From NCBI GenBank assembly GCA_016869975.1, contig VGCZ01000016.1, forward strand, positions 43,093-107,092: a stretch of 64,000 nt of DNA. The letters run 5' to 3'. Below the pieces are notes generated by a model. It was given only the letters and a program-made list of their open reading frames with translations, was not told the origin of the DNA and made no database searches. This DNA comes from Alphaproteobacteria bacterium (GTDB taxonomy: Bacteria; Pseudomonadota; Alphaproteobacteria; Reyranellales; Reyranellaceae). Position numbers and translations under genes: made by a program. Positions 1 to 7,041 of this stretch are shown here, one piece after another; positions within the stretch are counted from its first letter, which is position 1; every line of letters begins with the position of its first letter.

Positions 1-1
1 C

Positions 2-526
2 GCCGAGCGGCTGCAGTCGGCCAACTGGCTGGTTAAAGCGCTCGACCAGCGCGCTACGACGATCCTGAAAGTGGCGAAGGAGATCGTGCGCCAGCAGGAA
101 GGCTTTTTCCGCAAGGGCGTCTCGGCGCTGCGGCCGCTGGTGTTGCGCGACATCGCCATCGCCGTCGAGATGCACGAGAGCACGGTGAGCCGCGTGACCT
201 CGAACAAGTATATGGCCACGCCCCGCGGCACCTTCGAGCTCAAATACTTCTTCACCGCCGCGATTGCCGCGCGTGGCGGCGCCGAATCGGTCTCGGCGGA
301 ATCCGTGCGCTCGCGCATCCGCGGCCTGATCGCTGCCGAACCGGCGAACGAGACCCTGTCCGACGATCGCATCGTCGAGCTGCTAAACGGCGAAGGCGTC
401 GATATCGCCCGCCGTACGGTGGCGAAGTACCGCGAGGCCATGCGCATTCCGTCCTCGGTGCAGCGGCGGCGCGAGAAATCATTTCAGATTCCGGCGGCGG
501 CTCATATCCACATGAACGGAAGGTGA
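2..526 (+). CDS. rpoN: RNA polymerase sigma-54 factor, C-terminal part (gene begins before the window)
   Basis: Sigma-54 directs core RNA polymerase to -24/-12 promoters and needs an AAA+ activator. Only the last ~174 residues are present; the frame is open from base 2. Visible are the core of the DNA-binding region, with the helix-turn-helix-like stretch AVEMHESTVSRVTSNKY, and the diagnostic RpoN box ARRTVAKYRE at about 407-436. The ATG-like start at 71 is internal, not a true start. It is followed by hpf and ptsN, the usual alphaproteobacterial rpoN–hpf–ptsN neighbourhood that links nitrogen control to the PTS-Ntr system. Identification is secure from the RpoN box. Confidence 0.95.
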   Translation, partial: AERLQSANWLVKALDQRATTILKVAKEIVRQQEGFFRKGVSALRPLVLRDIAIAVEMHESTVSRVTSNKYMATPRGTFELKYFFTAAIAARGGAESVSAESVRSRIRGLIAAEPANETLSDDRIVELLNGEGVDIARRTVAKYREAMRIPSSVQRRREKSFQIPAAAHIHMNGR

Positions 527-589
527 AACAGGAATGTGAAGCGCGCATCGGGGCTTGAATATCCGTGCGCCAGCGCCAGATCGCGTTTC

Positions 590-618
590 TTGACTTGGTG
601 GGGTGCCCTCCCTAAGGT
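590..618 (+). promoter_or_regulatory. Candidate sigma-70 promoter for hpf
   Basis: TTGACT at 590-595, a 17-base spacer and TAAGGT at 613-618. It lies in the rpoN–hpf gap, about 50 bases before the hpf start at 668, so hpf and ptsN could be transcribed separately from rpoN. Seen by pattern only. Confidence 0.45.
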
Positions 619-667
619 CCGCCGCCTTTCGGCTGGGGCGTCCCCTATTAGCGTCGCCGGGTGTGGC

Positions 668-1249
668 ATGCATTTAACCGTCAGCGGCAAGCAGATCGAC
701 GTCGGCGACTCATTGCGCGCCCATGTCGAGCGTGAACTCGTATCGTCGGTCGGCAAGTACTTCGGCGATGCCGTCGACGGCTCCGTCGTGTTCTCGCGTG
801 ACGGCTATCAATTCCGCGCCGACGTCAGTGTCCATATCGGGCGCAACATCCTCGTCCAGGGTCAAGGCGCGGCGACCGACGCCTACGCCGCCTATGAGAT
901 CGCCGGCGGGCATGTCGCCAAGCGCCTGCGTCGCTACAAGCGCCGCCTGCGCGACCATCATCAGCGCGTCGGGCGCGACGGCCAGGACGTGTCGGCACGC
1001 CACGTCGTGCTGGCGGCCGAGCCCGACGACGTGCCGGAGCGCGAACCGGCCGAACCGGGCGCGGCGGTGGTCGCCGAGATGCGCGTGGATATCCCCACAT
1101 TGACGGTGGGCGAGGCGGTGATGCGGCTTGATTTGGTGCACGAACCGGCGCTGATGTTCCGCAACAGTGCCAACGGCCTTATGAACATGGTCTATCGCCG
1201 CCGCGACGGAAACATTGGCTGGGTCGATCCCGCCAACGCCACGCATTGA
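668..1249 (+). CDS. hpf: Long-form ribosome hibernation promoting factor (HPF/RaiA family)
   Basis: 193 aa. Binds the 30S decoding region and, in the long form, dimerises 70S ribosomes into inactive 100S particles in starved cells. The N-terminal ~100 residues have the beta-alpha-beta S30AE fold with the basic patch HVAKRLRRYKRRLRDH; a variable linker leads to the C-terminal dimerisation domain, recognisable by EPALMFRNSANGLMNMVYRR and the G-N-I-G-W-V-D end. The frame is open upstream to 536 (GTG), but that would add 44 residues unlike the family and overlap the promoter, so ATG 668 is preferred. Typical length for the long class. Lies between rpoN and ptsN. Confidence 0.92.
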   Translation: MHLTVSGKQIDVGDSLRAHVERELVSSVGKYFGDAVDGSVVFSRDGYQFRADVSVHIGRNILVQGQGAATDAYAAYEIAGGHVAKRLRRYKRRLRDHHQRVGRDGQDVSARHVVLAAEPDDVPEREPAEPGAAVVAEMRVDIPTLTVGEAVMRLDLVHEPALMFRNSANGLMNMVYRRRDGNIGWVDPANATH

Positions 1250-1336
1250 GTTCAGGGTTCTCGGCTCATGGCCTCCGACGATAAAAGCAAGACGGACTCG
1301 GCCGCCCTGCCCCCGGGCGAGAAGGAATGCAAGCGG

Positions 1337-1801
1337 ATGGACATCTCGACGCTGCTCAGCCCGCGCTCGGTGATCGCCGAACTGCGCGCCACCGCCAAGA
1401 AGCAGGCCTTGCAGGAGCTGGCCTACCGCGCCGCCGCCGCCAGCGGCGTGCACGAGCGAACCATCGTCGACGCGGTATGGGAGCGCGAGAAGCTGGGCTC
1501 AACCGGCCTGGGTGGCGGCATTGCCATCCCGCATGCGCGGCTGCCCGGCCTGACGTCGCTGCACGGCGCTTTCGCGCGCCTGGTGACGCCGATCGATTTC
1601 GACGCCGTCGACGACCGTCCGGTCGATCTGATCTTCATGCTGATCGCGCCGGAAGGCGCGGGCGCCGATCACCTCACGGCGTTGGCGCGGGTATCGCGGG
1701 CGATGCGTGACCGGACGCTGGTCGAGAAGATCCGCGCCTCGTCGAATGCCGATGCGATCTACGCGCTGCTGACCGGCTTCGCCCGCCCGCAGGCGGCGTA
1801 G
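1337..1801 (+). CDS. ptsN: PTS IIA-like nitrogen regulatory protein PtsN (EIIA-Ntr)
   Basis: 154 aa. EIIA-Ntr is the terminal phosphoacceptor of the PTS-Ntr relay (EI-Ntr, NPr) and regulates potassium transport, stress kinases and carbon/nitrogen balance by phosphorylation-dependent binding. The phosphorylated histidine is in AIPHARL, within the GLGGGIAIPHARL signature. An ATG at 1268 would give a 177-aa protein, but the family begins as MDISTLLSPRSVIAEL, which corresponds to ATG 1337, preceded by an AAGGA ribosome site around 1321. Follows hpf in the rpoN cluster. The stop codon TAG lies exactly at the edge of a repeat (1799-1858). Confidence 0.93.
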   Translation: MDISTLLSPRSVIAELRATAKKQALQELAYRAAAASGVHERTIVDAVWEREKLGSTGLGGGIAIPHARLPGLTSLHGAFARLVTPIDFDAVDDRPVDLIFMLIAPEGAGADHLTALARVSRAMRDRTLVEKIRASSNADAIYALLTGFARPQAA

Positions 1802-1858
1802 AGCGTCGAGCGGTTGGTCGGACGCATCTGTCATCCCGAGCGCAGCGAGGGATGACAG
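1799..1858. repeat. Dispersed repeat with palindromic core (copy 1)
   Basis: Begins TAGAGCGTCGAGCGGTTG and carries the palindromic core in which CTGTCATCCC pairs with GGATGACAG across GAGCGCAGCGAG (1828-1858). The 5' part and the core recur in inverted orientation at 57121-57178; the core recurs at 3661-3728 and as a long hairpin at 33730-33796. The TAG at the repeat edge is the ptsN stop. Confidence 0.8.
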
Positions 1859-1892
1859 TGCGATGCTGATTGCGGCCACGTCGCTCTGGAAG

Positions 1893-1920
1893 CCTTCTCC
1901 CCGCTTTGGCGGGGAGAAGG
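1893..1920. terminator. Perfect GC hairpin between convergent ptsN and the DUF1150 gene
   Basis: CCTTCTCCCCGC (1893-1904), loop TTTG, and the exact complement GCGGGGAGAAGG (1909-1920). No strong T-run follows on either strand. It resembles the CCTTCCCCC/CCCTCTCCCC palindromes elsewhere in the window, so it may be a repeat element acting as a bidirectional terminator. Confidence 0.5.
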
Positions 1921-1935
1921 GCACAACGCGTCTCC

Positions 1936-2154
1936 TTAGTGAACCAGAGCCGGTTCGAGATCGTTCTGGCGCACCAGCGCCTGGGCGAGCTCGGTCGACG
2001 GCGCGGTCGCCAGCGGACGGCCGTCGGCGGCGAAGACGCCGATCGCGTGCATGCCGTCAGGCATCTGGACTGGGCGGAGATAGGCGACCTGCTCGAGGCC
2101 GAAGGCCGCGAACTCGGCGGGGGTGAAGGTCTTGGGGGCGACTGTCGTGATCAT
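1936..2154 (-). CDS. DUF1150 family small protein
   Basis: 72 aa, starting MITTVAPKTFTPAEFAAFGL. It matches the DUF1150 family, short alphaproteobacterial proteins normally encoded directly downstream of a small heat-shock protein gene, as here (53 bases after the Hsp20 gene). Conserved-looking segments are the F-x-x-F-G-L-x-x-V-A-Y-L-R-P and the V-F-A-A-D-G-R-P-L core. No enzyme motif or membrane segment is seen. Its function is not established; co-transcription with Hsp20 suggests a heat-induced role. Confidence 0.8.
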   Translation of the reverse strand: MITTVAPKTFTPAEFAAFGLEQVAYLRPVQMPDGMHAIGVFAADGRPLATAPSTELAQALVRQNDLEPALVH

Positions 2155-2207
2155 GGTTGGAGCCCTCCTCAGGCGCTCGCTCTTACGCTACGCAACTCGG
2201 GGACCGA

Positions 2208-2705
2208 CTACTTGGTGTTCTCCGGACCGACATCAATGGTCTGCACGCTTGGTGCACGCGCTGTTGATGCACGACCCGTGCCGGCGGATCTCGACGCGGT
2301 CTCGATCGGAATCGAACGGACCTTCGGCTCGATCTTCGGTCGCACCAGGTCGATCGACAGCAGCCCGTTGTCGAGCCGCGCGCTGGCGATTTCGATTCCC
2401 TCGGCCAGCATGAAGCTGCGCTGGAACTGACGCGCCGCGATGCCGCGATGCAGGTAGACCCGGTCTGGGTCCTCCTGCTGCTTGCCGCGCACCATCAGCT
2501 GGTTCTCGGCCAGCTCGATCGTCAGATCGTCCGAGGTGAACCCGGCCACGGCCAGCGTGATGCGCAAGCCGTTATCGCCGATCCGCTCGATGTTGTAGGG
2601 CGGGTAGCCGTCGGCCGGATGCTTGGTCAGACGGTCAAGCGTACGCTCGAGCTGGTCGAAACCCAGGAGCAACGGCGAACTGAACAGTGATACTCGTGTC
2701 GTCAC
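2208..2705 (-). CDS. Hsp20 / alpha-crystallin small heat-shock protein (IbpA-like)
   Basis: 165 aa. An ATP-independent holdase that binds unfolding proteins for later refolding by DnaK/ClpB. The N-terminal region contains L-L-G-F-D-Q-L-E-R, followed by PPYNIE and the alpha-crystallin domain with GNxLxI-type strands: ELAENQLMVRGKQQ, the YLHRGIAARQFQRSF segment typical of the IbpA class, and the terminal A-R-L-D-N-G-L-L-S-I-D-L strand. The start is GTG at 2705 with a strong AAGGAGGG ribosome site at 2710-2718 spaced about six bases. That site can be masked by a ROSE-like pairing in the leader. The DUF1150 gene follows in the same operon. Confidence 0.92.
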   Translation of the reverse strand: MTTRVSLFSSPLLLGFDQLERTLDRLTKHPADGYPPYNIERIGDNGLRITLAVAGFTSDDLTIELAENQLMVRGKQQEDPDRVYLHRGIAARQFQRSFMLAEGIEIASARLDNGLLSIDLVRPKIEPKVRSIPIETASRSAGTGRASTARAPSVQTIDVGPENTK

Positions 2706-2765
2706 GACACCCCTCCTTGTCCGAGCGGGCAGTCAGCGAGGACCCAAGTCTGGCATCCCCGCGTG
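2706..2765 (-). promoter_or_regulatory. Probable ROSE-like RNA thermometer in the Hsp20 leader
   Basis: On the minus strand the leader holds CCUCGCU (2741-2735), which can pair with the Shine-Dalgarno AGGAGG (2717-2712) with one unpaired G. This is the UYGCU/anti-SD signature with a bulged G known from ROSE elements upstream of alphaproteobacterial small heat-shock genes. The loop between the arms is about 17 bases, larger than in the best-studied examples. Melting on heating would expose the ribosome site. Not experimentally shown. Confidence 0.5.
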
Positions 2766-2769
2766 GAGA

Positions 2770-2797
2770 ATGTGGCCCCGCATGATGGCTAATCAAG
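2770..2797 (-). promoter_or_regulatory. Candidate heat-shock (RpoH-type) promoter for the Hsp20 operon
   Basis: On the minus strand CTTGAT (2797-2792) is followed after about 16 bases by CCACATTC, a weak match to the CTTGAA / CCCCAT-type consensus. A transcript starting near 2763 would give a leader of about 58 bases, matching the ROSE-like element. Low-certainty pattern match. Confidence 0.3.
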
Positions 2798-2881
2798 GGT
2801 AATGACAGGGCCATGCGGCCATGAAGCGTGAAACATTATTGTGATACAAGGGCTTAATCCCACATCCACCGGAGCCCTTTC

Positions 2882-3652
2882 GTGTCCATCACCGCCGTTA
2901 CCACCACGCTCGACGCCGGCGTGCTGTCGATCGTCTTGAACCGTCCCGAAAAGAAGAACGCGCTGACCCACGCCATGTACGCCGCGATGGCCGACGCGCT
3001 GGAGCGGGCCGAGCAGGAGGCGGGCATCCGTGTCTCGCTGATCACCGGCACCGGCGACGCTTTCACGTCGGGCAATGACCTCGGTGACTTCATGTCGGCG
3101 CCGCCGCAGGGCGCTGAGGCGCCGGTGTTCCGCTTCCTGAGGGCGATCTCCTCGGCGGCCAAGCCGGTGGTCGCCGCGGTCAACGGCCTCGCGGTGGGCG
3201 TCGGCACGACCATGCTGCTGCATTGCGACCTGGTCTACGCCGCGCGCTCGGCGACCTTCACCGCACCCTTTGTCAATCTGGCGCTGGTGCCGGAGGCGGC
3301 CTCCTCGCTGCTGCTGCCGCAGCGGATCGGCCACGCCAAGGCGGCCGAGCTGTTCCTGCTCGGCGCCAGGCTGGACGCGGCGCAGGCCGAGGCCGCGGGC
3401 CTGGTCGCCGCCGTGTTCGACGATGCCGCGCTGCTTTCGGAAGCTGCGACGCGCGCCAAGGCGCTGGCGGCCAAGGCGCCCAACGCCGTGCGCCTGACCA
3501 AGGCGTTGATGAAGCGCCAGCCGGAGCCGGTGGCCGCGCGCATGGCCGAGGAGGCACGCCATTTTGGCGCCCAGCTCGCCTCGCCTGAAGTCCGCGAGGC
3601 GATCACCGCCTTCATGCAGAAGCGGGCGCCGGACTTCTCGAAGATCGCGTGA
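2882..3652 (+). CDS. Enoyl-CoA hydratase/isomerase family protein (crotonase)
   Basis: 256 aa. Crotonases hydrate or isomerise enoyl-CoA thioesters, usually in fatty-acid or amino-acid breakdown. The N-terminal VLNRPEKKNALTHAMY segment and the oxyanion-hole segment TGTGDAFTSGNDLGDFM (positions ~58-74) are typical. The second half has KPVVAAVNGLAVGVGTTMLLHCDLVYAA and F-V-N-L-A-L-V-P-E-A, with Glu where hydratases place a catalytic Glu. GTG start at 2882 with GGAG at 2871-2874. Divergent from the Hsp20 operon and probably monocistronic; the substrate is not predictable. Confidence 0.9.
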   Translation: MSITAVTTTLDAGVLSIVLNRPEKKNALTHAMYAAMADALERAEQEAGIRVSLITGTGDAFTSGNDLGDFMSAPPQGAEAPVFRFLRAISSAAKPVVAAVNGLAVGVGTTMLLHCDLVYAARSATFTAPFVNLALVPEAASSLLLPQRIGHAKAAELFLLGARLDAAQAEAAGLVAAVFDDAALLSEAATRAKALAAKAPNAVRLTKALMKRQPEPVAARMAEEARHFGAQLASPEVREAITAFMQKRAPDFSKIA

Positions 3653-3660
3653 GCCTTCTC

Positions 3661-3728
3661 GTCATCCCGAGCGTGGCGAGGAGGATCTTGAGTCGACGGA
3701 AGGATTCCTCGCTGCGCTCGGAATGACA
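3661..3728. repeat. Imperfect long hairpin of the GTCATCCCGAGCG family
   Basis: GTCATCCCGAGCG at 3661 and CGCTCGGAATGACAG ending at 3728 form a partly decayed inverted repeat around a divergent middle. It sits between the convergent crotonase and Na/phosphate transporter genes and may serve as a terminator. Same family as 1828-1858 and 33730-33796. Confidence 0.7.
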
Positions 3729-3733
3729 GGCGT

Positions 3734-5434
3734 CTACGGCTGCGTCGCGGGCCGGCTCGCCTGGGGCGACGGCGTGGCCGCTTCCTCGCGGTCGCGCAGG
3801 CGCGACGCGGCGAGCTCGCCGGCTTCCTCGAGGATCGGATAGGCGACGGAGGTGAGGTGGCCGTTGATGCGCTTCAGATCGCGCACGATGTCCATGTGGA
3901 TCGAGCTGGTCTCCAGCGACTCCGGCCGGCCCTCGCGCAGGCGCGCGAAGTGGCTCTCGGCGGCGCGCTGCTCGGCCTCGCGGATCGTCGACTTGCTGGC
4001 CAGCAGGCGACGCGCCAGCACGATGTCGCGCGTGGCGAAGACGTTGTAGGCCAGCCGCAGATTGTCCATCACCAGCTGATGGAAGGCGCGCAATTCGGCC
4101 AGTCCCTGGGCCGAGAATGACAGACGGTTCTTGGCCTTCTTGGCCGCCAGCTCCATGAGGTTCTTGTCGATGATGTCGCCGACATGCTCGAGGTTGGTGA
4201 CGAAGGTCAGGATCTCGGCGGCGCGCCGGCTCTCCTCCAGCGACAGCTCGGCGCGCGACGCGCCGATCAGGTAGAGCTTGATCGACTCGTAGAGCTTGTC
4301 GACCGAATCGTCGGCGTTCTCGATCTCCTTGGTCAGCTTAAGGTCGGAGCGCTCGATCGCCTCCATGGTCTGGCGCAGCATGCGCTCGACGTTGTCGCCC
4401 AGATGCAGCGTCTCGCGCATGGCGCAGGCCAGCGCCTCGCTCGGCGTATCGAGCACCGTGGCGTCGAGGTAGCGCGGCGCGCTGGCATCTTCCGGCGTCG
4501 GCTTGTCCGGCAGCAGCCGCGATACCAGCAGCGCGATCAGGCCGGTGAGGGGCAGGAAGATCAGCGCCGTAGCCAGATTGAAGCCGGTGTGGAAGTTGAT
4601 CACCACGCGCGCCGCTTCAGGCTCGAGCTGCTGGAGGTAGCGCGCCGCCAGTGACAGGAACGGCAGCGCGATCAGCGCGGCGATGGCGCGCATCGCGACG
4701 TTGCCCAGCGGTACGCGCCGCGCCTTGGCGGTCTGGCCGGCCTGGTCAAGGAAGGGCGCGATGGCGCCGCCGAGATTGGCGCCGAGCACCATCGCCAGCG
4801 CCGTCGGCAGCTGGATCAGCCCGGTGGCGGCGAAGGACATCACCAGCAGCACGATCGACAGGCTGGAGTGAGCCAGCCAGGTGACGATCGCCGCCAGGAG
4901 CAGGGCCAGCGCCAACTCGTCGGCCAGGGCGCCGGCGACGACCGAGAAGGCCTGGGATTGCTTGAGCGGCTCGGCGGCGACGCCCAGTAGACGCAGCGAC
5001 AGCAGGATGAGGCCCAAGCCGATGACGATGCGCGCCATGTGCCTGTTACGCTCGGACTCCGAACCGAGGAAGGCGAAGACGCCGGCGGCGATCAGCAGCG
5101 GTGAGACCCAGCCGATGTCGAAGGAGAAGACCTGCGCGGCGATCGTCGAGCCGACATCGGCGCCCAGCATGACCGCCAGCGCCACCGGCAGGGCGATCAG
5201 GCCGCGGCCGGCGAAGGAGGACAGCAGCAGGGCGGTGGCGGTCGAGCTCTGCAGCAGGCCGGTGACGAACAGGCCGGCGCCGAAGGCGCTGAAGCGGTTG
5301 CGGCCACAGGCGGAGATCGCCTTGCGCAGCCAGGCGCCGAAGGCGCGCGTCATGCCCGTGCGCACCATGCGCACGCCCCAGAGCAGCAGCGCCACCGCGC
5401 CGATCAGGTCGATCACCAGACGAAGGCCGTGCAT
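3734..5434 (-). CDS. Na+/phosphate symporter family protein (NptA-like) with PhoU-type C-terminal domain
   Basis: 566 aa. The N-terminal ~310 residues contain two inverted Na/Pi-cotransporter repeats with the signature serine-rich motifs TGLLQSSTATALLLSSFAG and TWLAHSSLSIVLLV, plus a glycine-rich LGANLGGAIAPFLDQAGQT. Eight or more hydrophobic segments are visible. The C-terminal ~230 residues are alpha-helical and charged with PhoU-like heptads (LGDNVERMLRQTMEAIERSD, LEHVGDIIDKNLMELAAKK). It probably imports phosphate with sodium at the inner membrane, with the PhoU-like part regulating it. ATG start at 5434. It stands alone, divergent from the DUF486 gene. Confidence 0.9.
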   Translation of the reverse strand: MHGLRLVIDLIGAVALLLWGVRMVRTGMTRAFGAWLRKAISACGRNRFSAFGAGLFVTGLLQSSTATALLLSSFAGRGLIALPVALAVMLGADVGSTIAAQVFSFDIGWVSPLLIAAGVFAFLGSESERNRHMARIVIGLGLILLSLRLLGVAAEPLKQSQAFSVVAGALADELALALLLAAIVTWLAHSSLSIVLLVMSFAATGLIQLPTALAMVLGANLGGAIAPFLDQAGQTAKARRVPLGNVAMRAIAALIALPFLSLAARYLQQLEPEAARVVINFHTGFNLATALIFLPLTGLIALLVSRLLPDKPTPEDASAPRYLDATVLDTPSEALACAMRETLHLGDNVERMLRQTMEAIERSDLKLTKEIENADDSVDKLYESIKLYLIGASRAELSLEESRRAAEILTFVTNLEHVGDIIDKNLMELAAKKAKNRLSFSAQGLAELRAFHQLVMDNLRLAYNVFATRDIVLARRLLASKSTIREAEQRAAESHFARLREGRPESLETSSIHMDIVRDLKRINGHLTSVAYPILEEAGELAASRLRDREEAATPSPQASRPATQP

Positions 5435-5569
5435 GATGCCTGCCGAAGCCCCCCTCCTGGTACGGTATACGCCCGCGACTCCTTGGTTACAATTTTGTTA
5501 CGACAAAAAAGTGGCGATGGCGCGGGATTCGTAGCGGAAGGCGGGGCGGCACATCAGGCGCGAGGTTTC

Positions 5570-5935
5570 ATGTCGTTCGCTTCGGTCTCCTGGGCGCATG
5601 TCGCGCCCATCGTCCTGTTGCTGATCTCCAACGTGTTCATGACCTTCGCCTGGTACGGCCATCTGAAGTTCACTGACAAGCCGCTGTGGCTGGTGGTGAT
5701 GGCGAGCTGGGGCATCGCCTTCATCGAGTATTGCTTCGCCGTGCCGGCCAACCGCGTCGGCCACGCAGCCTACAGCGCCGCCGAGCTGAAGACGATGCAG
5801 GAGGTTATTACCCTGCTGGTCTTCGCCGCCTTCTCGGTGCTCTACCTCAAGGAGGCGCTGACCTGGAACCACGCCATCGGCTTCGCCTTCATCGCGCTCG
5901 GCGCGTTCTTCGTCTTCAAGGGGCCGATCGGGTGA
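5570..5935 (+). CDS. DMT-superfamily membrane protein, DUF486
   Basis: 121 aa, four predicted membrane helices: APIVLLLISNVFMTFAWYGH, a W-L-V-V-M-A-S-W-G-I-A-F-I-E-Y segment, ITLLVFAAFSVLYL and GFAFIALGAFFVF. The conserved FAVPANRVGH and TMQEVITLLVFAAFSVLYLK segments identify the DUF486 family, small drug/metabolite-transporter-like proteins of unknown substrate. The frame is open back to 5429, but ATG 5570, with GAGG just before it, fits the family start. Its stop is followed directly by a composite palindromic element. Confidence 0.88.
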   Translation: MSFASVSWAHVAPIVLLLISNVFMTFAWYGHLKFTDKPLWLVVMASWGIAFIEYCFAVPANRVGHAAYSAAELKTMQEVITLLVFAAFSVLYLKEALTWNHAIGFAFIALGAFFVFKGPIG

Positions 5936-5940
5936 AGCCT

Positions 5941-6070
5941 CTCTCCCCTCGCGGGCGAGCGTTTGGGGTGAGGGGGTGCTGATTCGGACTCAGGCGGATC
6001 TCTGTGAGCCGCATCGCGTCCGGAATGTCCGCCCCTCACCCCCGACCCCTCTCCCGCGAGGGGAGAGGGG
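5941..6070. repeat. Composite MITE-like element (copy A)
   Basis: Outer arms CTCTCCCCTCGCGGGCGAG (5941-5959) and the CCCTCTCCC–GCGAG–GGGAGAGGG hairpin (about 6047-6069) flank inner arms GGGGTGAGGGGG and CCCCTCACCCCC with a core of about 55 bases between. The same architecture occurs at 62447-62567. The right part supplies the last codons of the convergent nitronate monooxygenase-like gene. Confidence 0.7.
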
Positions 6071-7031
6071 AGGAGAGGGATTGGGTGAAGGCGGCGCGCG
6101 CGTCGGTGTATTCGCGTTTCAGGCGGCGGCACAGCTCCGCCGTCGCCGGTACGTCATCGATGTTTCCGACGCCGTGGCCGGCGGTCCAGATGTCTTTCCA
6201 ACGTTTGCGGCTCTCGCCGGCGGCGATGATCTTGCCGGGCAGGGTGGTGCGCAGAACGTCGAGATCGACGCCGGCGGCGAGCAGGCTCTTGGTCAACCAG
6301 TTCGCCGGCGCGCCGTCGATCGCGGCGCTGAAGAAAACGTCGGTGGCGCGCGAGTCGACGATCATCGCCTTGTGGGCGTCGGCTGCGCTCGCTTCGCGCG
6401 TGGCGATGAAGCGCGTGCCGAGATAGACGAGGTCGGCGCCCATGGCCTGTGCCGCCAGCACGTCGCGGCCGGTGGTCATGCCGCCGGCGAGCACGACGAT
6501 CCCATCGAAGATGCGGCGGATCTCATTGAGCAGCGCGAAGGGGTTGATCGTGCCGGTGTGGCCGCCGGCGCCGCCGGCCACAGCGATCACGCCGTCGGCG
6601 CCGGCCTCGATCGCCTTCTCCGCGTGTCGTTGGCTGGCGACATCGTGGAGAGTCACGCCGCCATAGTCGTGGATTTGCTTGAAGACATCGCCCGGCGCGC
6701 CCTTCGAGGTCAGGATCACCGGCACCTTGTGCTCGATGCACAGCTCGAGGTCGCCGGCCATGCGCGGGTTGGAGGGATGCACGACGAGGTTCACCGCCCA
6801 GGGTGCCACGCGCGCGCCGCCAGGCGCGTCGCGCAGACGCTTCATGCCCTCGCGCATCTCGATCAGCCATGCGGCGAAGGTCTCGCGGTCGCGCGTGCCA
6901 TGCGCCGGGAAGCTGCCCATGACGCCCTCGGCGCAACAGGCCAAGGCCATGGCCGGGTTCGACACCAGGAACATCGGCGCAGCGATCACCGGGATTTCGA
7001 GTGCGGCGACGATCTCGCGGATGCGCGACAT
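6036..7031 (-). CDS. Nitronate monooxygenase-like FMN protein (NPD/2-nitropropane dioxygenase family)
   Basis: 331 aa TIM-barrel flavoprotein. Family members oxidise nitronates or act as FMN-dependent enoyl reductases; the substrate is not predictable here. Visible are the N-terminal PVIAAPMFLVSNPAMALACC, the central AGADGVIAVAGGAGGHTG flavin loop, and LAGGMTTGRDVLAAQAMGA leading to YLGTRFIAT, which bind the FMN phosphate. A long upstream extension exists, but ATG 7031, preceded by GAGGAGAGC, is the family start. Its C-terminal tail SSPLPSRERGRG is read from a palindromic repeat, so the gene has lost its original end. It is the last gene of the operon with the two CoA-transferases. Confidence 0.85.
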   Translation of the reverse strand: MSRIREIVAALEIPVIAAPMFLVSNPAMALACCAEGVMGSFPAHGTRDRETFAAWLIEMREGMKRLRDAPGGARVAPWAVNLVVHPSNPRMAGDLELCIEHKVPVILTSKGAPGDVFKQIHDYGGVTLHDVASQRHAEKAIEAGADGVIAVAGGAGGHTGTINPFALLNEIRRIFDGIVVLAGGMTTGRDVLAAQAMGADLVYLGTRFIATREASAADAHKAMIVDSRATDVFFSAAIDGAPANWLTKSLLAAGVDLDVLRTTLPGKIIAAGESRKRWKDIWTAGHGVGNIDDVPATAELCRRLKREYTDARAAFTQSLSSPLPSRERGRG

Positions 7032-7041
7032 GATGCTCTCC

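Noticed and set aside
536..667. Upstream extension of hpf from GTG 536
   Set aside because: The added 44 residues are unlike any HPF N-terminus and overlap a good promoter; ATG 668 gives the family start.
2789..3562. Minus-strand frame across the crotonase
   Set aside because: Low-complexity Arg/Gly/Gln composition and complete overlap with a well-supported crotonase on the other strand.
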